DNA of 64,000 nucleotides from Clostridiales bacterium. Its GTDB lineage: Bacteria > Bacillota > Clostridia > Oscillospirales > Ruminococcaceae. Both the position numbers and the translations under genes were made by a program. The notes beneath the pieces were generated by a model. It saw only the letters and a program-made list of their open reading frames with translations. It searched no databases and had not been told where the DNA came from. The DNA lies in NCBI GenBank assembly GCA_019423685.1, contig JAHZAY010000001.1:124001-188000 (forward strand), given 5' to 3'. Positions 15,877 through 24,170 of the stretch are shown piece after piece (position 1 is the stretch's first letter; every line of letters starts with the position of its first letter).

Positions 15877-18459
15877 ATGTCGAATGAAACCTTTTCTTCC
15901 CTGCTGTGCCAAAAGGCCGACCAATACTTCGAGGCCGCTCGCCCCTATTTTGGCGGGCGCGAGCAGGAGATTGCACAGGGCCTTGCGCACTGCAACCAGG
16001 CGCAGAAGGTCTGCATGAAATTTTTGTACGGCACCATGCCGATCAGCGATATCGCAAACTACGACTTCTCCCTCTTTTTAAAATATGTCGACCACGCCCT
16101 TTTCCTGCGGGAGAATGTGGCTTGGTGCAAGAGCATCCCGGAGGATATCTTCTTAAACCACGTCCTGTACTACCGGGTCAACAACGAGGATATCGTCGAT
16201 TGCCGCCGCGCCTTCTATGACATGTGCTGGCCCCGTCTGGTCGCTTCTGGAAAGACCACCAGCATGAAGGACGCTGCCCTGGAGCTCAACTACTGGTGCT
16301 TTGAAAACGCCACCTACCGCACCACCGACAACCGCACTGCCAATCCGCTGACGGTGCTGCGCTGCGCCTACGGCCGCTGCGGCGAGGAATCCACCTTCGC
16401 CACCACCGCCTTCCGCAGTGTCGGCATCCCAACCCGCCAGATCTACACCCCCCGTTGGCCGCACTGCGACGACAACCACGCCTGGATTGAGGTCTGGTGC
16501 GACGGCGACTGGCACTATCTGGGCGCCTGCGAACCGGAAGAGGTGCTGGACAAGGGTTGGTTCACCGCTGCGGCTTCCCGCGCGATGATCATCCACAGCC
16601 GCATGTTCTCGGATTATGTCGAAAACGAGGAGGTCGTCACCCACGAGGGCCTCACTACCGTCTGCAACGAGCTCAAACGCTATGCGGACACCCAGGTATT
16701 TTCGATCAAAGTAGTCGATGCGGGCAAACCGGTTCCCGGCGTCACCCTGCGCATCGAGCTGCTCAACTATTCCGAGTTTTTCCCGATCTCCACCCTCGTT
16801 TCCGACGAGAACGGAGAAGCTTCGATCACCCTTGGATTGGGCGATCTGCACGTCCATGCCGTCAAGGATGGCCGTTTCCTCACCCGGCTGGTCGACACCC
16901 GCAAGGAGTCCTCGATCGTTCTGGACTTTTCTGCGGCAAGCGACCGTCAAACCGATGAGCGCGACGGTGCCGAATATGATGTGGTTCCGCCAAAGGACAA
17001 CATGAAGTTTGCCGTCCGTCTGACCGACGAACAGAAGGCCCGCCAGCAGCAGCGCTTCGACGCTGCCGCCGCCCTGCTGCACAAAAAGGAAGCCACCTTC
17101 CACACCGAGCAGTCCGCCCATGCGGCTGCCGCTGCACTGGGACTGTGCGGGGACTGTGCCGAGTATGCTGCAACCGCTCTCTTCGACGCCAAGGGCAACG
17201 CCGACCAGGTGGAAACCTTCTTAAAGGGCGCTGCGACTCCCGACGAGATGCAGCTGCGCGCAAAGCTGCTGCACATCCTGACCGTCAAGGATATGACCGA
17301 CCTTTGCGCCGATGTTTTGGAGCAGCACGTGGCTGCGGCACCAAAACAGGGCACCCTGCCGGAAGAGATCTACATCCCCTATGTCCTCTCCCCGCGCGTC
17401 GACACCGAAAAGCTGACCGGGTGGAGAACCGGTCTGCGGGCTGCCTTCCAGAAGGAGCAGCTCGAACAGTTCGCCCGCGATCCGCAGCAGCTGTGGAGTT
17501 GGATTACCGGCCACATCGCCTCCCACGACAGCCGGGAATACGGCTCGCTGATTGCGGTTCCGGAAGCTCTGTTGAAGGTCGGCTACGGCTCTCACCTCTC
17601 CAAAAAGGTGCTGTTTGTTGCAGTCTGCCGCACCCTCGGCGTACCGGCCCGCATCAACCCGGAGACCCACTCCATCCAGTACTGGAAGGACGGCGCCTTT
17701 TACAACGTGGAGCAGGCTGAGCAGGGCGAAGTTCTGCCGTTCACCATCCTGTCCGGCGACGACACCAAGTGGGTTTACTTCCAGAATTGGAGCATTGGCC
17801 TGCTGCGCGATGGCATCTACACTACCCTCGATCTGAGCGAGCGCTGCTGGCAGGGGGACAAACTTGCCGTGGAGCTGGCTCCCGGCGCCTATCGCCTGCT
17901 GACTGCAAAGCGGATGCCAAACGGCAGCCTCTTCACCAAGGAGTACCGCTTCACCGTTGCACGCGATCAGCCGGATTCGATCACCATCCGCCTGCGCGAC
18001 ACCAAGATCTCGGATATGCTGGAAAATATGGACATCCTGCCATTCTCCTTAAAGGATGAAAACGGCGGCAAGGTGGAGGCTCAGCAGCTGACCGCCGGCC
18101 GCGCCAACATCCTGTTCTGGCTGGAAGAGGGCAAGGAGCCGACCGAGCACATCCTAAACGAGCTGATCGAGCACCACGAGCGCTACAATCAGCTGGATGC
18201 CCAGTTGATCTTTATCCTGCGCTCCAAACAGGCTCTGCAAAACCACACCCTTGCAAAGGCGCTCGAATTGCTGCCGAAGGTCGTCCTGTGCTACGACGAC
18301 TTCCGCGACAACGTCTCCAGCCTTGCCAGAAGAATGTATGTAGACCCGGACAAGCTGCCGCTCATCATCGTGACCAAGCCCGGACTCAACGGCATCTTCG
18401 CCACCAGCGGATACAATGTCGGCATGGGGGATCTGCTCATCAAGATTCTTTCCGAGTAA
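15877..18459 (+). CDS. Large transglutaminase-domain protein, cytosolic
   Basis: 860-residue protein with no signal peptide or membrane helix. The transglutaminase-like core is at about residues 130-235: catalytic Cys168 in GRCGEES, His201 in DDNHAWIEVW, and Glu219 in GACEPEE where the third member is usually Asp. A beta-sandwich segment follows (about 270-335). Near 555-600 a second segment, VLFVAVCRTLGVPARI, aligns with the core but has histidine where the catalytic Cys should be, so it looks like a degenerate copy. The C-terminal ~130 residues (ANILFWLEEGKEP onward) resemble a thioredoxin/peroxiredoxin-like domain. AGGAGG precedes the ATG. It may act on peptides or proteins, fitting its place after pepA, but the substrate is unknown. 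Confidence 0.85.
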   Translation: MSNETFSSLLCQKADQYFEAARPYFGGREQEIAQGLAHCNQAQKVCMKFLYGTMPISDIANYDFSLFLKYVDHALFLRENVAWCKSIPEDIFLNHVLYYRVNNEDIVDCRRAFYDMCWPRLVASGKTTSMKDAALELNYWCFENATYRTTDNRTANPLTVLRCAYGRCGEESTFATTAFRSVGIPTRQIYTPRWPHCDDNHAWIEVWCDGDWHYLGACEPEEVLDKGWFTAAASRAMIIHSRMFSDYVENEEVVTHEGLTTVCNELKRYADTQVFSIKVVDAGKPVPGVTLRIELLNYSEFFPISTLVSDENGEASITLGLGDLHVHAVKDGRFLTRLVDTRKESSIVLDFSAASDRQTDERDGAEYDVVPPKDNMKFAVRLTDEQKARQQQRFDAAAALLHKKEATFHTEQSAHAAAAALGLCGDCAEYAATALFDAKGNADQVETFLKGAATPDEMQLRAKLLHILTVKDMTDLCADVLEQHVAAAPKQGTLPEEIYIPYVLSPRVDTEKLTGWRTGLRAAFQKEQLEQFARDPQQLWSWITGHIASHDSREYGSLIAVPEALLKVGYGSHLSKKVLFVAVCRTLGVPARINPETHSIQYWKDGAFYNVEQAEQGEVLPFTILSGDDTKWVYFQNWSIGLLRDGIYTTLDLSERCWQGDKLAVELAPGAYRLLTAKRMPNGSLFTKEYRFTVARDQPDSITIRLRDTKISDMLENMDILPFSLKDENGGKVEAQQLTAGRANILFWLEEGKEPTEHILNELIEHHERYNQLDAQLIFILRSKQALQNHTLAKALELLPKVVLCYDDFRDNVSSLARRMYVDPDKLPLIIVTKPGLNGIFATSGYNVGMGDLLIKILSE

Positions 18460-18484
18460 CGGCAGTTTGATTCTGCTTAGAAAG

Positions 18485-18507
18485 ACCTCCCGGCGGGGAG
18501 GTTTTTC
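18485..18507 (+). terminator. Terminator after the transglutaminase-type gene
   Basis: 7-bp stem ACCTCCC / GGGAGGT with GGCG loop and following T run. Confidence 0.85.
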
Positions 18508-18570
18508 TTTATACAAAAGTTTTCCCAGGAAATGCGGCGACCCTTAATGCGCTAGAAAGGAAGATGCTGT

Positions 18571-18876
18571 ATGTCCTCTCACAGTGAGAATTTAGCCTAT
18601 CAGATTCTATCGGTTGTGGAGGAAATCCCCGAAGGGAAGGTTGCCACCTATGGGCAGATCGCGCGGCTGATCGGTCGAGAGCGAAACGCCCGCCTGGTCG
18701 GCAGGGTACTCAGCCGCGCTTCCCTCTATGGGGAGTACCCCTGTCACCGGGTCGTCAACCATGCCGGACGGATTGCGCCGGGCTGGCCTGAGCAAAAGCT
18801 GCTGCTGCAAAGGGAGGGAGTTGCATTTATTGATGAGGTTCGTGTCGATCTCAAGCGTTTTGGGTGGGAGTGCTGA
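18571..18876 (+). CDS. Short MGMT-family DNA-binding protein
   Basis: 101-residue protein equal to the DNA-binding domain of O6-alkylguanine-DNA alkyltransferase. The helix-turn-helix region reads IPEGKVATYGQIARLIG and the active-site loop reads YPCHRVV, so the acceptor cysteine is kept, unlike ATL proteins, which have tryptophan there. The N-terminal domain of full MGMT is absent. It could be a minimal methyltransferase or a damage-recognition protein that recruits excision repair. AAAGGAAG lies before ATG 18571. Tag, a 3-methyladenine glycosylase, follows 19 bases later, so the pair looks like a small alkylation-repair operon. Confidence 0.88.
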   Translation: MSSHSENLAYQILSVVEEIPEGKVATYGQIARLIGRERNARLVGRVLSRASLYGEYPCHRVVNHAGRIAPGWPEQKLLLQREGVAFIDEVRVDLKRFGWEC

Positions 18877-18895
18877 ACACAAAGGAGGAAATGGG

Positions 18896-19453
18896 ATGAA
18901 TCCAGTTGAAAAGCCTCGATGCCACTGGGTCGAGGACAAAAAAGAGCGCTATCTGCGCTATCACGACGAAGAATGGGGCGTTCCCGTTCACGACGACCGC
19001 AAACTTTTCGAGATGCTGCTGTTGGAAGGGTTTCAGGCCGGCCTTACCTGGGAATGCATCCTGAACAAGCGGGAAAATTTTGCGCGCGCCTTCGACCAAT
19101 TTGACTTTGAAAAGATCCGGCACTATTCCGAAGAAAAACTGCTCTCGCTGCAAGCCGACCCCGGCATTGTACGAAACCGGCTGAAAATTCGAGCCGCGCC
19201 AAACAATGCACAGGTATTTTGTGCGATCCGCGAAGAATTTGGCAGCTTCGACCGATACCTCTGGGGCTGGACCGGCGGCAAGGTGCTGCGCGAGGTGGGG
19301 TTGGCTCGCTCTGGCCTCTCGGACAGGATTGCCGCAGACCTAAAAAAGCGCGGGATGCGCTTTGCCGGGAGCACCATCATCTACTCCTATTTACAGGCCG
19401 TCGGCGTCATCAACGCCCACGAGGACGGCTGTTTTCGCGCTTCCCAGCTCTGA
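18896..19453 (+). CDS. tag: DNA-3-methyladenine glycosylase I
   Basis: Base-excision repair glycosylase that removes 3-methyladenine from DNA. The four zinc-snap ligands are visible as Cys9 and His23 near the N terminus (RCHW, YHDEEWG) and His175 and Cys179 at the end (INAHEDGCF). The helix-hairpin-helix core LLLEGFQAGLTWECIL and YLWGW are in place. The 185-residue length fits the family. ATG 18896 is preceded by AGGAGGAAA; the frame is open upstream but begins inside the MGMT-like gene without a site. Co-transcription with the MGMT-like gene is likely. Confidence 0.95.
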   Translation: MNPVEKPRCHWVEDKKERYLRYHDEEWGVPVHDDRKLFEMLLLEGFQAGLTWECILNKRENFARAFDQFDFEKIRHYSEEKLLSLQADPGIVRNRLKIRAAPNNAQVFCAIREEFGSFDRYLWGWTGGKVLREVGLARSGLSDRIAADLKKRGMRFAGSTIIYSYLQAVGVINAHEDGCFRASQL

Positions 19454-19471
19454 TTGCATAAGGCAAGAAAA

Positions 19472-19502
19472 AAGCCTCGATGGATTCTCCATCGAGGCTT
19501 TT
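19472..19502. terminator. Bidirectional terminator between tag and pepP
   Basis: 13-bp perfect stem AAGCCTCGATGGA / complement with TTC loop and A/T runs on both sides, between converging genes. Confidence 0.92.
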
Positions 19503-19524
19503 AAAGTCCTGTCGTCTTTTCGTC

Positions 19525-21315
19525 TTATTTGCTGATTGGCGCAGAAACTTTTGCCAACCACTTTTTCGCGCGGTCGCTGACGTGCGGTGCAACGGTGTCG
19601 TATGCACGTTTATTGAAGGCGTTGAGCCAATCGACCTCTTGCTGGCTCATCAGCTCAAGCTTCAGCGGAGATGGGTCGATCGGAACGACGGTGAAGGTAT
19701 CGAAGTGGTAGAACTGTCCATACTCGGTCTTTTCACCCTTGACCACAACCGCTGTATTTTCTGTACGGATACCGTGGCTGCCCTCGGTGTAGACACCTGG
19801 CTCGATGGTCAGCACCATGCCCGGCTGCAATTTGACGGTGCGCTCGCCCAAGCTCTGCGGACCCTCATGGACGTTGAGCATATAGCCTACGCCGTGGCCG
19901 GTACCGCAGCGGTAGTCGAGGCCATATTTCCACAGCACTTCCCTGCTGAGCACATCCAGGCCATAGCCGGTCGTGCCCTCTTTAAAGACCGCGGTGCTCA
20001 GTGCGATGACGCTCTTGAGAACCAGCGTGTAGTCGCGGCGCTCCTCATCGGTCAACTCGCCCATCGGGAAGGTTCTGGTGGTATCGGTGGTGCCGGTCAG
20101 ATACTGGCCGCCGCTGTCGTTGAGCAGGAAGTGGCTTCTCTCGATGACAGCAGAGCCCTCCGCCTTCGGCGCATAGTGCATCATGGCTGCATTGTCGCGG
20201 TAAGCAAGGATGGCAGTAAAGCTGTCGTCCTTAAAGTGTTCCCGCTGAGCGCGGAAAGAGTGGAGCTTTTCCGCTGCCTGATACTCGGTGATGGTTTCTC
20301 CCTTCTCCAAAGCTTCGTCCAGCCAGCCGTAGAATTCCGCCTCGGCAATGCCGTCCTGCACATAGGCCTCATAGGTATTGCTGGTTTCGACGTCGTTCTT
20401 CATCGCCTTCATCAGTTTGGTCGGGTCGTCCTTTTCCACCAGGGTCAGGTGCTCATTGTTCTTCAGCGCATAGTAAAGGCTGTAGTTGAGCTCCTTTGTA
20501 TCGCACAGTACGGTCTGTGGCTTATTGAGGTGGGAAGCGTATTCGAATACCGACTCATACGGGCGCAGGGTGACCCCATTTTCAGAGAGGACGCGCAGCA
20601 CATCGTCTCCCAAGCGTTTTTGGTTGGTGAAGAGGATTGCGCTCTCTTTGGAGATGTATGCGTAGGCGATGGCAACCGGTGTGCAGGCTACATCGTTGGC
20701 GCGGATGTTGTACAGCCAGGCAATCGAGTCCAAAGCGCTGACAAAGATCGCGTCAGCCTCCTCCTGTGCCAGTTTTTCGCGCAGTTCGCCGATCTTCTGT
20801 TCAGCAGATTTGCCCGCATATTTTACCGGCAGGGTGTAGATCTCGGTCGCGCTCTCGGCTGGGCGCTCCTCACCCCACAGATCGTTTGCGTAGTCGATCT
20901 GGTTGTCGATCTGAATGTTCTTCTTTGCGAAGGCTTTCTGCATTTCCTGGATATATGAGGCGGAGAACAGAGCTCCATTGATGCCGACGACGGCGTTCTC
21001 CGGCAACTCCTTTGCCAGGTACTCCGGTACCTTAGGGGTTTCCGGCTCATTCATCTTAAACAGCACGCCCTCACTGCCTGCCAATTGGCGCTCCGCCTGT
21101 ACATAGTAACGGCCGTCGGTCCACAAACCCGCGACCGATTTGGTGATGACAAAGGTGCCTGCGGAACCGGTGAAGCCGGAAAGCCAGGCTCTGGTTTTCC
21201 AGTGGTCAGAGAAGTACTCGCTCATGTGCGGATCGGCGCTCGGCACGATGAGAGCATCGATGTGGTTCTCTGCCATTCGTTCCCGAATTTTGGCAATCTT
21301 TTCGTTTGTCGTCAT
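19525..21315 (-). CDS. Xaa-Pro aminopeptidase (M24B)
   Basis: Cytosolic dinuclear-metal peptidase that removes N-terminal residues before proline. It has the three-domain architecture of the long (about 600-residue) type: two creatinase-like N-terminal domains and a pita-bread catalytic domain. Metal ligands are in DSGGQYLTGTTDTTRTF (two Asp), TGHGVGYMLNVHEGP (His), and EPGVYTEGSHGIRTENT (two Glu). ATG 21315 has GGAGG eight bases upstream; the ATG at 21330 lies before that site. The protein is 596 residues. It has its own promoter and terminator and no operon partner. Confidence 0.94.
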   Translation of the reverse strand: MTTNEKIAKIRERMAENHIDALIVPSADPHMSEYFSDHWKTRAWLSGFTGSAGTFVITKSVAGLWTDGRYYVQAERQLAGSEGVLFKMNEPETPKVPEYLAKELPENAVVGINGALFSASYIQEMQKAFAKKNIQIDNQIDYANDLWGEERPAESATEIYTLPVKYAGKSAEQKIGELREKLAQEEADAIFVSALDSIAWLYNIRANDVACTPVAIAYAYISKESAILFTNQKRLGDDVLRVLSENGVTLRPYESVFEYASHLNKPQTVLCDTKELNYSLYYALKNNEHLTLVEKDDPTKLMKAMKNDVETSNTYEAYVQDGIAEAEFYGWLDEALEKGETITEYQAAEKLHSFRAQREHFKDDSFTAILAYRDNAAMMHYAPKAEGSAVIERSHFLLNDSGGQYLTGTTDTTRTFPMGELTDEERRDYTLVLKSVIALSTAVFKEGTTGYGLDVLSREVLWKYGLDYRCGTGHGVGYMLNVHEGPQSLGERTVKLQPGMVLTIEPGVYTEGSHGIRTENTAVVVKGEKTEYGQFYHFDTFTVVPIDPSPLKLELMSQQEVDWLNAFNKRAYDTVAPHVSDRAKKWLAKVSAPISK

Positions 21316-21395
21316 TTCCAATTCCTCCATTTCCTTCCGGAACTATCGTGACTGCTTTTTCCAGTTTTTTTCTTGCCCTCAGCAGTCCCTTTATC

Positions 21396-21423
21396 AGTAT
21401 AGCACAAAAATGCCAACTTACAA
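21396..21423 (-). promoter_or_regulatory. Promoter of the Xaa-Pro aminopeptidase gene
   Basis: Minus strand: -35 TTGTAA (21418-21423), 16-bp spacer, -10 TATACT (21396-21401). Confidence 0.65.
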
Positions 21424-21475
21424 GCTTTTTTCTTGTGAAAAAATGAGATACCCTCCCCATTTTTATCCATAAAGC

Positions 21476-21509
21476 AAAAAAGAGGAACTCAAACGAGTTC
21501 CTCTTTTTG
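21476..21509. terminator. Terminator at the end of the rnf operon
   Basis: 10-bp perfect stem AGAGGAACTC / GAGTTCCTCT with AAAC loop, T runs on both strands, just past the rnfB stop. Confidence 0.9.
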
Positions 21510-21527
21510 TTCTGTAAAAAGGGGCAG

Positions 21528-22334
21528 CTATGCCTGCTGGAGATTCTCCAGATGGATGCAGTGAACCGGGCATCCTTCTGCGCACTTGCCGCAGTTGGTG
21601 CACTTGGACGGGTCGATATGGGCGCAGTTATTTTCCACTGTAATCGCGCCAAATTCGCAGGTGCGCTCACACTTTTTGCATCCGATGCAGCCGTTGGAGC
21701 ACACTTTGCGGGTATCTACACCCTTATCCTTATTCATGCAGGCAACATAGACCTTCTGGCTTCTTGGCAGAATTTCCAAGATAGAATTTGGGCAAACCTT
21801 TGCGCAGGCGCCACAGCCGATGCACTTGTCCTCGTCGACCTTAGCAATGTGGTCGACAATGTGGATTGCATCGTATTCGCACACGTTGGTGCAGTCGCCA
21901 TAGCCCAGGCAAGCAAAGTTGCAGCTGGTTCTGCCATTATAGTAAAGCTTTGCAGCCTTGCAGTTTTTCGGGCCGTCATAATCCATGATGTAATCGGAGG
22001 TTTGCAGATGGCCGCGGCAGCGCACAACTGCACGTTTTGGCTCAATCTCGCCGACCGAAACGCCCAGGATTTCGCCGAGTTTCGCTGCAACCGCCGCTCC
22101 GCCTACCGGGCAAAGATTCGGAGGTGCTTCCCCAGCTGCCATCTTGGAGGCATACTCATCACATCCCGCGCAGCCGCAGGCGCCGCAGTTTGCGCCCGGC
22201 AGCACTTCACGGAGGTTTGCTACCGTTTCATCTACCTTTACCGCGAAAAACTTGGAAGCAACGCTCAGCAAAAATCCCGCGATTAAACCTATCACCGTAA
22301 CGATGGAGACAGGTGTTAAAATTGTTTGCAGCAT
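21528..22334 (-). CDS. rnfB: Rnf complex subunit RnfB (ferredoxin-type, multi Fe-S)
   Basis: Electron-input subunit of the Rnf complex, which couples ferredoxin:NAD+ oxidoreduction to Na+ or H+ pumping. One N-terminal membrane helix (about residues 6-26) anchors it. The Fe-S domain follows with NCGACGCAGCDEYA (about 49-62). The ferredoxin-like motifs CIGCGACAKVCP, CIGCKKCERTC and CTNCGKCAEGCP follow, plus another cysteine cluster in CNFACLGYGDCTNVC. At 268 residues it is a standard clostridial RnfB. GGAGA precedes ATG 22334. It is the last gene of rnfCDGEAB, 18 bases after rnfA. Confidence 0.97.
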   Translation of the reverse strand: MLQTILTPVSIVTVIGLIAGFLLSVASKFFAVKVDETVANLREVLPGANCGACGCAGCDEYASKMAAGEAPPNLCPVGGAAVAAKLGEILGVSVGEIEPKRAVVRCRGHLQTSDYIMDYDGPKNCKAAKLYYNGRTSCNFACLGYGDCTNVCEYDAIHIVDHIAKVDEDKCIGCGACAKVCPNSILEILPRSQKVYVACMNKDKGVDTRKVCSNGCIGCKKCERTCEFGAITVENNCAHIDPSKCTNCGKCAEGCPVHCIHLENLQQA

Positions 22335-22352
22335 AATTTCGTCTCCTTCTCG

Positions 22353-22952
22353 TTATTTGAACATACCTTCCGCAACGCTTGCAAAGCCCATAAAGGACAT
22401 CGAAACGATCGATGCGGCAACCAGTGTAATCGGAACGCCCTGGAAGCTCTTCGGGAACTCTACGCTCTCCATCTTGCTTCTAACGCCGGCAAACAGTACC
22501 ATTGCCAGCATGAAGCCGATGCCGATACCGAAGGTATTGACAATAGATTCGAGGAAGTTGTAGTGGTTCTCCACATTCAGCAGTACGCAGCCCAGAACGG
22601 CGCAGTTGGTGGTGATCAGTGGAAGGTATACGCCCAACGCCTTATACAGCGGTTTCATATACTTTTTCATGACAAACTCAACCAGCTGAACCAGCGCGGC
22701 GATAACCAGAATAAAGACGATGGTCTGCAGGTATTCCAGACCAAATGGAACCAGCAGGAAGGTGTAGATCGGCCAGGTAACTGCGGTGGCCATCAGCAGA
22801 ACAAAGATAACTGCCGAGCTCATGCCGATCGCAGAGTCCAACTTTTTGGATACACCCAAGAATGGGCAGCAGCCCAGGAACTTGGCAAGGACGATATTTT
22901 CGACAATGGAAGAGGTGACGAAAATATACATCAAATTTCTAAACAATTCCAT
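22353..22952 (-). CDS. rnfA: Rnf complex subunit RnfA
   Basis: Six-helix membrane subunit of the Rnf complex, homologous to RnfE and oppositely oriented in the membrane. In characterised complexes the two together bind an Fe-S cluster inside the membrane. Recognised from SSIVENIVLAKFLGCCPFLGVSKK near the start, with its paired cysteines, and ITTNCAVLGCVLLNV in the middle. The 199-residue length is standard. The start overlaps the rnfE stop by one base (TAATG), and GGGAG inside rnfE serves as ribosome site, so translation is coupled. Confidence 0.97.
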   Translation of the reverse strand: MELFRNLMYIFVTSSIVENIVLAKFLGCCPFLGVSKKLDSAIGMSSAVIFVLLMATAVTWPIYTFLLVPFGLEYLQTIVFILVIAALVQLVEFVMKKYMKPLYKALGVYLPLITTNCAVLGCVLLNVENHYNFLESIVNTFGIGIGFMLAMVLFAGVRSKMESVEFPKSFQGVPITLVAASIVSMSFMGFASVAEGMFK

Positions 22953-23635
22953 TATTCACATTCTCCCTTCCCTGCATTGGCACAACCTGCGGCATTCGGG
23001 CAGGAAGCGCAGTCAAAGCTCTTTCTCTTGACCGCTTTGCCGTTGGTCAGTTTGTTGAGCAGCGCGATGACGCAACCAAATACCAGGAAGCCGCCAGGCG
23101 CCAGGACGAAGATGGAGATTGGCTCGATAAAGTTTGCGGTGATCGGCAGGCCAAACCAGGTGCCGGAACCGAGAATCTCGCGGATGGAACCGATGGCCAG
23201 CAGCGCCAGCGTAAAGCCGATGCCCATGCCGATACCGTCCATCGCCGACTTGATGACGGTGTTCTTGCTCGCAAACATCTCAGCGCGGCCGAGGATGATG
23301 CAGTTTACAACGATCAGCGGCAGGAACAAACCGAGCGCCTCATAGATGCTTGGGAAAAACGCCTGCAAAATTGAGCTGAGCAGGGTTACAAAGCCTGCAA
23401 TGATGACGATAAAGCAAGGGATGCGCACCTTATCCGGAATCACCTTGCGCAGTGCGGAGATTACGATGTTCGAACCGACCAGTACAAAGGTGGCCGCACA
23501 GCCCATGCCGATGGCGTTCACCGCCATTGTGGTGATCGCGATGGTCGGGCAGGTACCGAGCACCAGAACCAATGTTGGGTTCTCCTTAATAATGCCGTTG
23601 CAAAGAACTTGCAAATTTGTCTTTTCTTTTTCCAT
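22952..23635 (-). CDS. rnfE: Rnf complex subunit RnfE with cysteine-rich tail
   Basis: Membrane subunit of Rnf, paralogue of RnfA. Membrane motifs include NPTLVLVLGTCPTIAITT near the N terminus and VVNCIILGRAEMFASKN in the middle. About 19 residues at the C terminus after the last helix form a Cys-rich tail (CASC, then single Cys in AAGCANA and GECE). This tail is absent from enterobacterial RnfE and might bind metal; a similar tail is, as far as I recall, found in other Clostridia. The 227-residue gene is four bases after rnfG and coupled to rnfA. Confidence 0.96.
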   Translation of the reverse strand: MEKEKTNLQVLCNGIIKENPTLVLVLGTCPTIAITTMAVNAIGMGCAATFVLVGSNIVISALRKVIPDKVRIPCFIVIIAGFVTLLSSILQAFFPSIYEALGLFLPLIVVNCIILGRAEMFASKNTVIKSAMDGIGMGIGFTLALLAIGSIREILGSGTWFGLPITANFIEPISIFVLAPGGFLVFGCVIALLNKLTNGKAVKRKSFDCASCPNAAGCANAGKGECE

Positions 23636-23639
23636 TTCC

Positions 23640-24170
23640 CTACTCCCCTTTCACCATATCATAGACCTCGAAGGCCGTCTTAATTGCTCTTTCCATTGCG
23701 TTGGAGGAGAGGGTTGCTCCACCGATGGCCTCATAGCCGTTCATCGAGCTGTCCATGCCCTCAAACTGGTTGACGAAGTCGTCGTTGGAGACTTTGGAGC
23801 CGAGGCCCGGAGTCTCGTTGTTTGCCAGGATCTTGATGCGCTCGATGGTGCCATCCTCTTTGATGCCGACCATTACCTGCAACGGATCGCTGGAATAACC
23901 TTTCGAAGAAACGGTGATGGCATAACCGACGCCGTTTGCTGCGGCGTATACATCGCTTACACCCTCTGGGAATTCGCCCTGAAGCTGCTCGAACGAATCG
24001 GCTTCGGCCAGCACCTCAGCGCGGGACTCCTCCGCAATTCTGCGGTTATTTTCCTCGATGATCGGTGCTGTGATGTTCTGGCTGATTGCAAGCAGCAGGG
24101 TGATGACCAGGCAGATCACTGCCAGGACCACAGTCGGTTTTACAAATTCATTCATAGTTGTCGACTTCAT
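23640..24170 (-). CDS. rnfG: Rnf complex subunit RnfG (covalent FMN)
   Basis: Peripheral Rnf subunit anchored by one N-terminal helix (about residues 12-30), with an extracytoplasmic FMN-binding domain. The flavinylation motif appears as IGGATLSSNAME (about residues 150-161). Its threonine is the expected attachment site for FMN, added by ApbE. A second family motif is NNETPGLGSKV. The 176-residue length is normal. ATG 24170 overlaps the rnfD stop by one base. The flavin transferase apbE is encoded at the head of the same gene cluster. Confidence 0.95.
   Translation of the reverse strand: MKSTTMNEFVKPTVVLAVICLVITLLLAISQNITAPIIEENNRRIAEESRAEVLAEADSFEQLQGEFPEGVSDVYAAANGVGYAITVSSKGYSSDPLQVMVGIKEDGTIERIKILANNETPGLGSKVSNDDFVNQFEGMDSSMNGYEAIGGATLSSNAMERAIKTAFEVYDMVKGE

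Noticed and set aside
18571..18876. Alkyltransferase-like (ATL) protein without acceptor cysteine
   Set aside because: The motif is PCHRV, so the cysteine is present.
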